Shown here: piece by piece, positions 18,784 through 27,412 of the stretch
How the letters are laid out: each line of letters begins with the position of its first letter
How positions within the stretch are numbered: the first letter of the stretch is position 1
Assembly: GCF_023238445.1 (NCBI RefSeq)
Contig: NZ_CP096658.1
Location: 744,001-808,000, forward strand
DNA: 64,000 nucleotides
DNA from: Halorussus gelatinilyticus
GTDB taxonomy: Archaea; Halobacteriota; Halobacteria; Halobacteriales; Haladaptataceae
Direction: 5' to 3'
The notes under the pieces: model-generated
Databases searched by the model: none
What the model was told of the DNA's origin: nothing
What the model saw: only the letters and a program-made list of their open reading frames with translations
Made by a program: the position numbers and the translations under genes

Positions 18784-19569
18784 TCAGAAGTCGGTCAGTT
18801 TCGCCTCGGTCGCGCCCTTCGCGTCGGTGTCGAACTCCGCGAGTTCCGCGAACTCCAGTCCGTTGTCCCGGAGCGCGCGCCGGACGCGTTCGGACGCGTC
18901 CGGCGCGACCAGCATCCCGCGGACCGTTCCGTCGTCGGCGGTGACGCCGTCCTCGGGCGACTCCTCGCCGTCCTCGTACAGCGAGACGTAGCGCTGTAAC
19001 TGGTCGAAGTGGTTCAGCGTGGCCTGAATCCGCTTGACCTCCACGACGACCGGGGTGCCCGACTCGTCGCGCGCGAAGAAGTCGATAAAGCCGTACTTGC
19101 TCTCGCGCTCGTGTTCCACGATGCGGAGACCCTCCTCCAACACCTCGGGGTTCCGCTCGATGTACTCGTGCATCTCGGCCTCGGTGCCCGACTCCTCGTA
19201 GGTCGCACCGTCGGTCGCGTCGAAGCGCGTCAGGCCGTGCGCGTCGAAAATCCGCGCCTCGACGCGTTCGGTCGGGTTGGTTCGGCGCGCCAGCAAGACC
19301 GCCTCCCCGTCGCTCTCGCGCGCGGAGACGGTGCCCCCGCCGGGCATCCAGTTGACCGGCTTGTGGCCGGTCGGCTGGTGGACCAGGAAGGTTCCGTCGG
19401 GCTTGGCGACGAGGAGGCGGTCCCCCGGTCCCAAGTGTCCCGACGTTCGGCCGTCGTACTCGACTTCGCAGCGGGCCTGCACGGACAGCACGGCACCGTC
19501 CCGGAACGCGGCCTTCGCCTCGCTGACGAGGGTTTCCGGGTCCGGCGCGTCTATCTGCTCGGCGACCAT
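18784..19569 (-). CDS. nucS: Endonuclease NucS (mismatch-specific EndoMS)
   Basis: A 261-residue two-domain nuclease. The N-terminal half is the DNA-binding/dimer beta domain (DGRTSGHLGPGDRLLVAKPDGTFLVH in shorter pieces). The C-terminal RecB-like nuclease domain has EEGLRIVEHERESKYGFIDFFARDE with catalytic Glu and Asp, and VVVEVKRIQATLNHFDQLQRY with the E-x-K pair. Archaeal NucS cleaves both strands near mismatches or acts on flap DNA with PCNA; the C terminus (EAKLTDF) resembles a PIP-like tail. Haloarchaea mostly carry both MutS/MutL-like proteins and NucS. It is not in an operon. Confidence 0.95.
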   Translation of the reverse strand: MVAEQIDAPDPETLVSEAKAAFRDGAVLSVQARCEVEYDGRTSGHLGPGDRLLVAKPDGTFLVHQPTGHKPVNWMPGGGTVSARESDGEAVLLARRTNPTERVEARIFDAHGLTRFDATDGATYEESGTEAEMHEYIERNPEVLEEGLRIVEHERESKYGFIDFFARDESGTPVVVEVKRIQATLNHFDQLQRYVSLYEDGEESPEDGVTADDGTVRGMLVAPDASERVRRALRDNGLEFAELAEFDTDAKGATEAKLTDF

Positions 19570-19650
19570 TCTCGGTTCCCGGTGGTCAGCATCGGGGCAA
19601 AAAGGTAGCGGATTCGGGGTCGGAGACCAGTGCCGTCGAACGTCACCGAC

Positions 19651-20178
19651 TCAGAACTGCTCGGCGACCTGTCGGAGGGTCTCGGCCGCGCTCTCGGAGT
19701 TGTCCACCGTCACGTGGTCGGCGGAGATGGCGTCGAACCGCTCGCGATACATCGCGTGAACCTCGAAGTCGGCGTCGCTCTCGTCGTCCTCGCGGGCGGC
19801 GATTCGGTCTCGGACGACCGACTCGTCGCACTCGACTTTGACCAGTCGGAACGTCGCGTCCAGCGACTCGGCGAGTTCGACCGCGCGCTCGCGGTCGCCG
19901 GCGTCCTTGAAGGTACCGTCGAGGACGACGCTCCGGCCGCCCTCCACGACGTCGCTCGCGCGCTCGAACAGTTCGCGGTAGACCATCCGGGACTCCCCCT
20001 CGGTGTACTCGGGGTCGTCGAGGATGTCCTTGCGAACCACGTCGGTCCGGAGGAGTCGCCCGTCGAGTCGCTCGGCCACGTCCTCGGCGACGGTGGTCTT
20101 GCCGACCCCCGGCAGGCCGCAGACGACGACGAACTGGGGCGTCCCCTGTCTCGCGTCGAGCGATTCCGTCTCAGCCAT
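19651..20178 (-). CDS. P-loop kinase of the AAA_33/zeta-like group
   Basis: A 175-residue predicted kinase. Walker A is VVCGLPGVGKTTVAE (about residues 17-31), followed by LLRTDVVRKDIL, the DxxR substrate-binding pattern, VVLDGTF (strand with Asp), and a lid region RDRIAAREDDESDADFEVH. This arrangement is that of small-molecule or gluconate-kinase-like and chloramphenicol phosphotransferase-like kinases. The phosphorylated substrate is unknown. There is no cognate antitoxin gene next to it, so a zeta toxin role is not supported. Confidence 0.82.
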   Translation of the reverse strand: MAETESLDARQGTPQFVVVCGLPGVGKTTVAEDVAERLDGRLLRTDVVRKDILDDPEYTEGESRMVYRELFERASDVVEGGRSVVLDGTFKDAGDRERAVELAESLDATFRLVKVECDESVVRDRIAAREDDESDADFEVHAMYRERFDAISADHVTVDNSESAAETLRQVAEQF

Positions 20179-20347
20179 CGTCCCCGGCCCCCTGTCGATG
20201 CGTTTCCGCGCAGGTCCCGCTCATCTTCGGTACCGTATCCACGACACCAATCCCTTATGAAAATATGGAAACGCGCCGGCGACGCCCGACTCGCTCGTCG
20301 CCCGCCACCGCGACTTTCCCGGCCGAGGTCGTACGAGGTGGAGCGAC

Positions 20348-21277
20348 ATGACCGACACCGCCGACTCGCCGCGGTCCGACACCGACGGTCTCGTCTCCGT
20401 CGTCGTCCCGACCCACTACCGAAACGACCGCCTGCGCGGGGCGCTCGAGAGCGTCGCGGCACAGGAGTACGAGCCGATAGAGACCATCGTCGTGGACGGC
20501 GCCGAGGACGAACGCGCCCGACCGGTCGCCGAGGAGTTCGACGCGACCTACGTCGCCCAAGAGCGCGACGAGGGACCGCAGGCCGCCAGAAGCGAGGGAG
20601 CGGAGCGAGCGGACGGAGAGTACGTCCAGTTTCTGGACGACGACGACCGACTCGCCCCCTCGAAAATCCGAAAGCAGGTCCCCCGTCTCGGCCCGGAGGT
20701 CGGCGTCGTCTACTGCGGGATGGACGACGAGGAGCGCGGTCGAATCCGGCCGAATCCGGTCGTCCGGGGCGACGTCCTCGGCCGTGCGCTCGAAATGCGG
20801 ACGTTCCCCTGCATCAACTCCACGATGCTCATCGACCGCGAGACGATAGAGCGCGTCCTCCCGCTCCGCCACCGACACGGGGCCGACGACACGGGTCTCA
20901 AAATCGACCTCGCGCTCCAGACGACGTTCGACTTCGTGGCCGAACCGCTGGTCTTCCGCGGGCGGACCGGCGACTCGCTGTCGGAATCGTGGCGCTACCT
21001 CGACGGCCGGCTGTCGGTGATAGCGACTTACGACCGGCTCTATCGGCAGTTCCCCGACCGCATCCGCGAGCGCGCGCTCCGCGAGACCCACTATCAGGCC
21101 GGCCGGAAGTTGCTCGCCGAGGAGGGATGGTCGCCCCGCGCGACGGCGGCGTTCGCCCGCGCAGCGTGGGAGACGCCCGACGACTACGCCTACCACGTCG
21201 GGGCGACGCTCGGGTCCCTCGCGGGAAGTCCCGGACTGGCGGCGGTGGACCGGCTGTTCGACCGTTCGGGTTACTGA
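20348..21277 (+). CDS. Family 2 glycosyltransferase
   Basis: A 309-residue GT-A enzyme without membrane helices. It opens with SVVVPTHYRNDRLRGALESV, has VVDGAEDE, and the nucleotide-sugar/metal motif EYVQFLDDDDRLAP (DxD near residue 97). Midway FPCINSTMLIDRETIERV is the acceptor-side segment. It probably transfers a sugar from a nucleotide donor to a lipid- or protein-linked glycan. It is isolated from the main glycan locus (first member 13 kb away), so its pathway is uncertain. Confidence 0.88.
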   Translation: MTDTADSPRSDTDGLVSVVVPTHYRNDRLRGALESVAAQEYEPIETIVVDGAEDERARPVAEEFDATYVAQERDEGPQAARSEGAERADGEYVQFLDDDDRLAPSKIRKQVPRLGPEVGVVYCGMDDEERGRIRPNPVVRGDVLGRALEMRTFPCINSTMLIDRETIERVLPLRHRHGADDTGLKIDLALQTTFDFVAEPLVFRGRTGDSLSESWRYLDGRLSVIATYDRLYRQFPDRIRERALRETHYQAGRKLLAEEGWSPRATAAFARAAWETPDDYAYHVGATLGSLAGSPGLAAVDRLFDRSGY

Positions 21278-21386
21278 CTGTTCGACTGCACGAGTCGCTG
21301 ATCGTTCGACAGCACGGGCTACCGACGGGGAGACCGCCGCGACCCGAGAAATTAACGCGCTGGCGTCCGAACGACGAGTCACGACG

Positions 21387-22604
21387 ATGACCCGAGACGA
21401 CGAACTCGCCGACCTCGCGGCCGACCTCGTGGCCGTCCCGACCGAGAACCCGCCGGGCGACGAGCGACCCTGCGCCGAGTTCGTCGTGGACTGGTTCGAA
21501 TCGCGGGGCATCGAGGCGCGACTCGTGGAAAAGCCGAGCGCCGAGCGCGCGCAGGCGGTCGCGTGGGTCGGCGACGACCCGCGCGACGAGACCGGAGGCG
21601 GGGCCAGCGACGAGACCGCCGGCGAGTCGGCAGACGCGCCCACGCTCGTCCTGAACGGCCACCTCGACGTGGTGCCCGCGGGCGACCCCGACGAGTGGAC
21701 CCACGACCCCTTCGCTGGCGTCGTGGAGGACGGGCGACTCCACGGACGGGGGAGCGCCGACATGAAGACGAACCTCGCGGCCGCCATGCTGACCGTCCGG
21801 GACCTCGCGCCCGAAATCGAGAGCGGAGACCTCGACGGAACGCTGGTCTTCCACGGCGCGATGGGCGAAGAGACCGGCCACCCCGGCACCCGGACGCTCA
21901 TCGAAGCGGGCTACGGCGGGGACTGTGCGGTCGTGTTGGAACCCACCGACTTCCGGGTCGGCACGAGCGGGAAGGGCGTCGTGACCTACCGCGTCGGCGT
22001 CTCGGGGTCGGCCTCCCACGCGAGTCGCCCCGACCAGGGCACCAACGCCATCGACGCGGCCCGGCCCGTCCTCGACGCGGTAGACGAGTACGACGACCGC
22101 CTGCGCGAGCGCACGGACCCGCTCGTCGGCCGCGCGTACGCGACCGTCACCGAGTTCGAGGCCGGGACCGACTCGAACATGGCGGTCCTGCCCGGCCGCG
22201 CGGAGTTCCTGCTCGACCGGCGCATCCTGCCCGACGAACGCTTCGAGGCGGTCGAAGGCGAAATCGAGACCCTGCTCGCCGAGGTCGAGCGCGAGGCGGA
22301 CGTCGAGACGGACCTGTCGCTCGTGAAGCACTACGCGTCGGCCGGAATCGACCCCGACCATCCGCTCGCCGAGCGGTTCCGCCGCCTCTCGGCGGAGTCG
22401 GCCGACGCGCCCCGAGAGCCGTGGGGACTGGAGGCCGCGACCGACGCCCGCGAGTTCGTGGCGGCCGGGACGCCGGCGATTATCTGGGGGCCGGGGAACC
22501 TCGCGCAGGCGCACGCCGTGGACGAGTACATCGACCTCGCGGACGCCGCGACCGGACTGGATATTCTGACGGACGGCGTCCGCGGCGTTCTCTCGGACGA
22601 GTGA
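21387..22604 (+). CDS. M20-family metallopeptidase (ArgE/DapE-like)
   Basis: A 405-residue dizinc amidohydrolase. Motifs are LNGHLDVVPAG (first metal His and catalytic Asp), HGRGSADMKTNLAA (bridging Asp), MGEETGHPG (catalytic Glu and metal Glu), VLEPTDF, and the late histidine in QAHAVDEYI. The lid/dimerisation domain starts at about 190 (GKGVVTYRVGVSGSASHASRP). The overall look is closest to succinyl-diaminopimelate desuccinylase or acetylornithine deacetylase, but no lysine or arginine pathway gene is adjacent, so the substrate is open. An acidic insert (DETGGGASDETAGE) near residue 70 is halophile-specific. Confidence 0.9.
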   Translation: MTRDDELADLAADLVAVPTENPPGDERPCAEFVVDWFESRGIEARLVEKPSAERAQAVAWVGDDPRDETGGGASDETAGESADAPTLVLNGHLDVVPAGDPDEWTHDPFAGVVEDGRLHGRGSADMKTNLAAAMLTVRDLAPEIESGDLDGTLVFHGAMGEETGHPGTRTLIEAGYGGDCAVVLEPTDFRVGTSGKGVVTYRVGVSGSASHASRPDQGTNAIDAARPVLDAVDEYDDRLRERTDPLVGRAYATVTEFEAGTDSNMAVLPGRAEFLLDRRILPDERFEAVEGEIETLLAEVEREADVETDLSLVKHYASAGIDPDHPLAERFRRLSAESADAPREPWGLEAATDAREFVAAGTPAIIWGPGNLAQAHAVDEYIDLADAATGLDILTDGVRGVLSDE

Positions 22605-22690
22605 GCCGACTCCGGAGGCGACGTTCGGCGCGACCCAGATTTCAAAGATTTTAACAGTTAGTGCTGTTCACTACGACTACCACACGAATC

Positions 22691-23068
22691 ATGGCAGAAA
22701 ACGTACTGGGGACGGTGTTCCTCGTGTTTGCACTCGGACTCACCGTCCTGATGATAGCGAGCATGTGGAAGGTTTTCGACAAGGCCGACCAACCGGGTTG
22801 GGCCGCCATCGTCCCGATATTCAACACCTACATCATGTTGAAGATCGGCGACAACCCGGGCTGGTACCTCCTGTTGATGATGGTCCCGCTGGTCAACCTC
22901 TACGCCGGATGGAAGATGTACGTCGGACTGGCGAAGGCGTTCGGCAAAGACGTCGGCTGGGGACTCGGACTCTGGTTCCTCCCGATGATCTTCTTCCCGA
23001 TACTGGCGTTCGGCGACGCGACGTACCGCGGTCGCGGCGGTCGCTCGGGCGGCCAGCCCGCGATTTGA
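22691..23068 (+). CDS. DUF5684-like membrane protein
   Basis: A 125-residue protein with three to four helices: 4-24 (VLGTVFLVFALGLTVLMIA), about 60-78 (WYLLLMMVPLVNLYAGW) and 93-111 (WGLGLWFLPMIFFPILAFG). Conserved features are WKVFDKADQPGWAAIVPIFNTYIML, found in a family often fused to signal-peptidase or other domains in bacteria (residues given here in one short piece: ADQPGWAAIVP). Gly/Arg-rich C terminus. The ATG at 22691 directly precedes the first helix. Function is unknown. Confidence 0.85.
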   Translation: MAENVLGTVFLVFALGLTVLMIASMWKVFDKADQPGWAAIVPIFNTYIMLKIGDNPGWYLLLMMVPLVNLYAGWKMYVGLAKAFGKDVGWGLGLWFLPMIFFPILAFGDATYRGRGGRSGGQPAI

Positions 23069-23093
23069 ACGCCGGACCCCTGCGGTCGATTTT

Positions 23094-23813
23094 TCAGAGC
23101 GACACGCCGTCGAGACTCGCGTCGAGGTCCTCGACGTACTCGTTGAACGCCTCGACGAACGCGGGCACGTCCTCGGCGAGACGCCGCACGTCGTGGGCCG
23201 ACGGCGGTTGGTACTGCGAGAGGAGGTAGATGCCGCCCTCGCCGCCGACCCGGAGGTACGACGCGCCGCTCTCCTCCCACTTAAGTTCCCAGCGGTTGCC
23301 GGCGACGCGGGTCCCGTAAGTGCCGTACTCGCCGCCCTCGTAGCGCGCGAGTTGGTGGGCCATCCGGTCGGCGACCTCGCGGACGCGCCCGAGGACGAGC
23401 TCGCGCTCGGCGACGACCGACTCGGTGGAGGCCACGTCGGGGAACTCGGCGGCCACCTCGTCTAACACGCCTTCGAGCGACCGGACGTAGCGGTTGAACG
23501 ACGCGACGAAGTTCTCGTAGTCGGTCATCGCGTCGGCGAGGTCCTCGGGGTCGGGCGGCTGGTGGGTCGAGACGACGTAGGTCTCGGCCTTCCGGCCCTC
23601 GAACAGGAGGAACTGTAACTCGCCCGCCTCGTACTTGACGGTCCACTCGCCGTCGTCGGTCTCGAAGCTCCGCTTGCCGTAGTCGCCGCCCTGAAGCAGG
23701 GCGAGTTCGCGGGCGATGGTCCCGGCGTGGTCCCGGACCCGAGCGACCACTTCGTCGCGGCGCTCGGCGGCGTCATCGGTCGATTCGACGGGCGCGTCGA
23801 ACTGCTCTGTCAT
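23094..23813 (-). CDS. Haloarchaeal protein made of two tandem copies of one domain
   Basis: A 239-residue soluble protein. Residues about 20-125 and 130-235 align with each other: both have RVR(D/E)-A-x8-L, a GG(D/E)YG motif, a WxxK(Y/W)E strand, a YxxSxxQPP turn and a FN(R/E)YV helix near the end. This indicates an internal duplication. No catalytic motif is visible. The ATG at 23813 is preferred since the nine preceding residues (MSVPPRVRA) are basic and unlike the rest. Convergent with the DUF5684-like gene 25 bases away. Confidence 0.75.
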   Translation of the reverse strand: MTEQFDAPVESTDDAAERRDEVVARVRDHAGTIARELALLQGGDYGKRSFETDDGEWTVKYEAGELQFLLFEGRKAETYVVSTHQPPDPEDLADAMTDYENFVASFNRYVRSLEGVLDEVAAEFPDVASTESVVAERELVLGRVREVADRMAHQLARYEGGEYGTYGTRVAGNRWELKWEESGASYLRVGGEGGIYLLSQYQPPSAHDVRRLAEDVPAFVEAFNEYVEDLDASLDGVSL

Positions 23814-23900
23814 CGCTCTCACTCGGGGCGGCACGGACAAAAGGGTCGTGTCCCGCGGGGCGAACGCGGCGGCGAGGGTCGTCTCCGTTCGCGGTCGCGC

Positions 23901-24539
23901 TCACTTCTCGTTCAGCGGGTCCGCCAACGCCGACTCTATCGGCTCGTCGCCGGACAGCACCTCGAAGGTGCGTCCGTGGGTACTCTCCATCGGAAGCGCA
24001 GTGACGAGCGTCTCGGCCACGTCCTCGCGGGGAATCTCGTCGCCCTCGCGGTCGAGGTCCGCGCCGGTCCGAATCCGGCCGGTCCCCGCCTCGTTCGTCA
24101 GCGCGCCCGGACGGACGATGGTGTACGTCAGGTCGCTCTCGCGGAGGTGTTCGTCGGCCTCCGCCTTCGCTTCGAGGTACTCCCGGAGTTCCTCGGGGCT
24201 CTCGTCGGGCGAGTCGGCGTTGATGGAACTCAGCATGACGAACCGGTCGGCACCCTCGGCTTCGGCGGCCTCGACGAGGTTCACCGCGCCGTCGCGGTCC
24301 ACGCCCCACACGTCGTCGCCGCCCGAGCCAGCGGCGAAGATAACGGCGTCGCATCCCTCCACCGCGTGAGTCACATCCTCGGTCAAGTCAGCGAGGACCG
24401 GTTCGGCACCGAGGTCGGCGATATCGGACCGCTGTGCCTCGTCGCGGACCATCCCCCGCACTCGGTGGTCGCTCTCGGCGAGTCGTTCGGTGACGTGCTG
24501 TCCGACCTGTCCGTGCGAACCTGCGACGAGTACTTCCAT
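23901..24539 (-). CDS. Atypical SDR / NmrA-like NAD(P)-binding protein
   Basis: A 212-residue Rossmann protein. The nucleotide motif is VAGSHGQVGQHV (GxxGxxG), followed by ADLTED, VIFAAGSGG and VMLSSINADSP, then YLEAKAEADEHLRESDLTYTIVRPG as short conserved pieces of the YwnB/HSCARG-like atypical short-chain dehydrogenase group. The Tyr-x3-Lys pair reads YLEAK. Many such proteins are NAD(P)H sensors or epimerase-like reductases. The start at 24539 begins MEVLVAGSHG; the longer upstream frame is not used. No operon partner is seen. Confidence 0.88.
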   Translation of the reverse strand: MEVLVAGSHGQVGQHVTERLAESDHRVRGMVRDEAQRSDIADLGAEPVLADLTEDVTHAVEGCDAVIFAAGSGGDDVWGVDRDGAVNLVEAAEAEGADRFVMLSSINADSPDESPEELREYLEAKAEADEHLRESDLTYTIVRPGALTNEAGTGRIRTGADLDREGDEIPREDVAETLVTALPMESTHGRTFEVLSGDEPIESALADPLNEK

Positions 24540-24622
24540 GAGGTATGAAGGAAACGCCCGCGTTCGCAAGAGACTTGCGACCGGTCGGCCGCCGCCGGTC
24601 CCGGTCCCGGTCCGCGGCCGGG

Positions 24623-25087
24623 CTACCGGAACTCGCGGTGAAGTGCCATCCCCTCGTCGGCCAGCACGTCGCCGACGACCGGAATCTCCCGGCCGCGGCG
24701 CTCGAAGATTTCCCCGCAGGGAACGCCGTTTGGGCCACCGAACTCCTCGCCGAGTCGCTTCGCCGAGACGCTGTAGACGACGCCGCCGAGGCCCGCGATG
24801 GCGATGCCGCCCGCACACATCGGACACGGTTCCGTGCTGGTGTACATCACGGTCTCGGCGCGCTCGGCCGGGGAGAACTCGCGGGCCGCGCGGCGGGCGA
24901 GCGTGAGTTCCGGGTGGAGCGCGATGTCGTCGTCCGTGTTCTCGCGGTTGGTCTCCTCCATCACGACTTCGCCGTCGCGGACCAGCAGCGACCCGTACGG
25001 GCCGTCGCCGCGGTCGCCCGCCTCGCGGGCGAGGTCGATCGCGCGCCGGACGTGGGACGAGTGGTCGAGTGCGTCGAGGTCGGACAC
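24623..25087 (-). CDS. Nucleoside/guanine deaminase (CMP/dCMP deaminase family)
   Basis: A 154-residue zinc hydrolase of the cytidine-deaminase-like fold. The zinc site is HPELTLARRA (His plus proton-shuttling Glu, here HPE rather than the common HAE) and STEPCPMCAGG (two Cys). Architecture YGSLLVRDGEVV and FGGPNGVPCGEIF match the guanine deaminase/TadA-like subgroup acting on free bases or nucleosides. With length near 155 and no tRNA-binding C-terminal helix, a guanine or nucleoside deaminase is favoured over tRNA A34 deaminase. It may act in purine salvage. Confidence 0.88.
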   Translation of the reverse strand: MSDLDALDHSSHVRRAIDLAREAGDRGDGPYGSLLVRDGEVVMEETNRENTDDDIALHPELTLARRAAREFSPAERAETVMYTSTEPCPMCAGGIAIAGLGGVVYSVSAKRLGEEFGGPNGVPCGEIFERRGREIPVVGDVLADEGMALHREFR

Positions 25088-25162
25088 AGTGGAGCGTCTC
25101 GCGCCGCAGACAGAAACGTTGCGGTCCGAGCGGTCGAGGACCGGTTCGAGGGTCGCCGGAAC

Positions 25163-26020
25163 TCAGCGGTCGATGACGTCGAGGTCGAGTTTCGAGAGTT
25201 CGCGCACGAACGCCTCGTCGCCGGGGAAGACGAAGACGCTCGCCTCCACGTCGTGTTCCGGAATCCGGAGGCGCGCCGCGAGATACAGCCCCACGTCGGC
25301 GACCGAGGCGATGCGCTGGACGAGCGTCAACTCGGGGTTCTGGACCGCGACGGGCGGGCCGGTGTCGATGGGCGTGTCGAACAGTTCGGCCCACTCGTCC
25401 ACGAAGCCGTTCGCCATCGCGTTGCAGAGTTCGGTCAGCGCGTCCCGGCCCATCGGCGTCGAGACGACCGACTCCACGTCTTCGACCGCGCTCTGGAGCA
25501 TGAGCGACGCCGCGCGGTTCGCGCTCTTGACCGGGAAGAGGACGAGGACGGTACCCGCGAACGGCTCGCGGAGGTGGACTCGCGCCCCGGCGCGGTCGGC
25601 GACGCCGAACTGGTCGCCGACGGTCTCGGCACCGGCGTAGCCGATTTTGACGTGTTCGGTCCGAGCCGAGAGGTCGCCGACCGGGACCTTGTTCAGCCGC
25701 GACTCGACGCCGTCCACGCCGATGTCGCCGAGCCAGTTCAGCACCGCGATGGTCTCGACGGGGATGGCGAGGCGGTCGTCGCTGGCGGCGTCTTCGGCGG
25801 ACGGCGCGGACGCTTCCGCGTGCGACCCCGATGATTCGGTGTGGGACCCGGACGTTTCGACGTGCGACCCGGACGCTTCGGCACGTGAGCCCGACGGCTC
25901 GGCGTCGATGGGGTTCGCGCGTTCGAACTCGTCGCTAGGGTCGCGGTCGGTCGCGTCGTCTCGGTCCGCGTCGTCTCGGTCCGCGGCGGTTCGGTCCGGC
26001 GCGTCGTCGCTGACCGTCAT
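25163..26020 (-). CDS. CheC-like phosphatase protein with long acidic N-terminal repeat linker
   Basis: A 285-residue protein. The first about 95 residues are disordered and acidic (runs of DRDDADRDD), then units of the form GS-[RH]-x-E-[AT]-S repeated about five times. From about residue 95 the CheC/CheX/FliY fold begins: VLNWLGDIGVDGVES, then DALTELCNAMANGFVDEWAEL, whose E-x2-N resembles the CheC catalytic pair; the first half lacks an obvious E-x2-N. Such proteins dephosphorylate CheY-P or bind archaellum adaptor proteins. No che or arl genes are near. The ATG at 26020 avoids an implausible basic extension. Confidence 0.78.
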   Translation of the reverse strand: MTVSDDAPDRTAADRDDADRDDATDRDPSDEFERANPIDAEPSGSRAEASGSHVETSGSHTESSGSHAEASAPSAEDAASDDRLAIPVETIAVLNWLGDIGVDGVESRLNKVPVGDLSARTEHVKIGYAGAETVGDQFGVADRAGARVHLREPFAGTVLVLFPVKSANRAASLMLQSAVEDVESVVSTPMGRDALTELCNAMANGFVDEWAELFDTPIDTGPPVAVQNPELTLVQRIASVADVGLYLAARLRIPEHDVEASVFVFPGDEAFVRELSKLDLDVIDR

Positions 26021-26466
26021 GCCTCGGGAGCGATGCGAACTGTATCGGTCGGGAGTGTACGCCGGGTCCGGCGCTTCTCGCGGTCGAGCGGACTCCGAGG
26101 GCGGTGGGGCGTGACGCCTGTGGCAGTCGCCATTGTCGTTGTTCACCGATTCTACGGCAGGTATAAAACGTTGTTCGCCGCGCCTCACCCGTCGGTTCTG
26201 ACACGTCGAACGCACTGCGAACGCTCGGGTCATTCGAGGAACACGTCGAAGTCGGAGTCGAGAACGCGAGAGGGTCACCGTCGCTCAGGAACGAAACGTT
26301 GCGGGAGAAGTGGGCCGGCGCGAATTCGAATCGCGGTTACGGCCACCCGAAGGCCGAAGGATACCAAGCTACCCCACCGGCCCGCAGGTGGACAGAAGGC
26401 GGTCGGAAGTTTAATCCTTCCGGATTCGCCCGACCGGTCGGGCGGGACTCCTCTCGCGGCGCTCGA
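26021..26466. other. Intergenic region containing tRNA-Pro
   Basis: Besides the tRNA no gene was recognised. The stretch 26120-26300 is somewhat AT-richer (ATTGTCGTTGTTCACCG, GGTATAAAACG) and has a TATA-like TATAAAA at 26162-26168. Confidence 0.5.
26311..26383 (-). tRNA. tRNA-Pro (anticodon CGG)
   Basis: The minus strand folds as a full tRNA. The acceptor stem is GGGCCGG (26383-26377) with CCGGCCC (26318-26312), with discriminator A at 26311. The D arm has loop AGCTTGGTA. The anticodon stem is CGGCC/GGCCG with loop TTCGGGT, giving anticodon CGG at 26349-26347. A 4-base variable loop follows, then the T arm CGCGA/TCGCG with loop TTCGAAT. It has 73 bases, no encoded CCA and no intron. It reads CCG codons, common in this high-GC genome. 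GGATTAAACTT, 25-35 bases upstream, may be its TATA region. Confidence 0.95.
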
Positions 26467-26772
26467 TTACGTCGCGCGGTAGAACTCGACTCGCTCGCCG
26501 TCGTCCATCGCGGTTCGCTTCTCCAGTTCGCCGGCGTGGACGAGGTACTCGAACGCCCACCGGTACTGGTCTTCGGCCGACTGCTCGCCGAGGAGCGCCC
26601 CCACGTCCTCCCACGTCGAGTCGGAGTCCCGCTGGACGTTCGCCTCCGCCTGCGTGAATATCTCCTCGATGGAGTAGGCGGTCGGCTTCTCGGATTCGAG
26701 GAAGCCGTAGACGAGTTCGACGACGTTCTGGTCCGGTTCGGCCTGCTCCCACTGCTCTTCGGAGAGTGGCAT
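26467..26772 (-). CDS. Haloarchaeal winged-helix-like small protein
   Basis: A 101-residue soluble acidic protein. VVELVYGFLESEKPTAYSIEEIF (read in pieces) and ALLGEQSAEDQYRWAFEYLVHAGELEKR have the helix-turn-helix then beta-wing look of small transcription-associated wHTH proteins. The ending MDDGERVEFYRA would form the wing. The ATG at 26772 is preferred; an upstream in-frame extension would be hydrophobic and unlike the family. It is a plausible regulator with unknown target. Confidence 0.7.
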   Translation of the reverse strand: MPLSEEQWEQAEPDQNVVELVYGFLESEKPTAYSIEEIFTQAEANVQRDSDSTWEDVGALLGEQSAEDQYRWAFEYLVHAGELEKRTAMDDGERVEFYRAT

Positions 26773-26962
26773 TGCTTGCTGTACCGGTCGGACGGGCTTG
26801 AGGATTGTTGCAGGTTCGGGGCGGTCGTCGGAACCGCCGGGACGGTCGTCGGCGTCACGTCCGTCGGAAGCGAAGCAGAGATACAAATAGAATGTCGAAG
26901 ACCACCTACACACGTCTGAGAGAAATACACACCCACTTCAAGAACTCCGCTAGCTATCTCTG

Positions 26963-27412
26963 TCACGGAGCGTCCACGGCGTCCTCGACGTAGGCCACCG
27001 CGTCGGCGGCCGACTCGACCGCTTCGACGCCGGGCGCGTCGTGGGTGTCGATGCCCGCTATCGGGCGGTCGAACACGCCCGCGAACCCGACCTCCGAGAG
27101 CGTACCGACGCCGCCGTCCACCGCGATGACGGCGTCGCCGTTCATCACGACTAGCGCGTTCCGAGCGTGGCCCAGTCCCGTGGCTATCGCCACGTCCACG
27201 TAGGGGTTCGCGGCGGTGCGGTCCTCGCCGGGGAGGACGCCGATGGTCCGGCCGCCCGTCTCGCTCGCACCGCGACAGGCCGCTTCCATGACGCCGCCCA
27301 AGCCGCCGCAGACGACGGTGTGACCGCGCTGGGCGAGGCGACGTCCGACGTTCTCGGCGGTTCGGGCCTCCGATTCGGTGACGGTACTCCCGCCGATAAC
27401 GCTGACTCGCAT
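26963..27412 (-). CDS. TIGR00725/LOG-like Rossmann protein
   Basis: A 149-residue protein with MRVSVIGGSTVT, VVCGGLGGVMEAACRGASE and VMNGDAVIAVDGGVGTLSE, the signature of the lysine-decarboxylase-like/TIGR00725 family. The GG-x-GT motif is the phosphate-binding part of the LOG fold. Canonical LOG enzymes (cytokinin-type nucleotide hydrolases) have PGGxGTxxE; here it is DGGVGTLSE, so the nucleotide monophosphate hydrolase activity is uncertain. Molybdenum-cofactor carrier proteins share this variant. Confidence 0.87.
   Translation of the reverse strand: MRVSVIGGSTVTESEARTAENVGRRLAQRGHTVVCGGLGGVMEAACRGASETGGRTIGVLPGEDRTAANPYVDVAIATGLGHARNALVVMNGDAVIAVDGGVGTLSEVGFAGVFDRPIAGIDTHDAPGVEAVESAADAVAYVEDAVDAP

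Noticed and set aside
18638-18991. 117-codon plus-strand frame between the potassium channel and nucS
   Set aside because: Most of it is antisense to nucS, and the sequence is low-complexity Arg/Ser.
19651-20178. P-loop kinase considered as a zeta toxin
   Set aside because: No antitoxin-like gene is adjacent, and the substrate pocket motifs fit general small kinases as well.
24623-25087. Deaminase considered as TadA (tRNA adenosine deaminase)
   Set aside because: It lacks TadA-type C-terminal features and archaea do not use A34 to I34 editing in this way; a free-base or nucleoside deaminase fits better.
26805-26993. 62-codon plus-strand frame between two minus-strand genes
   Set aside because: It overlaps no promoter in a sensible way, and its composition (RGGRRNRRDGRRR) is that of non-coding GC-rich DNA.
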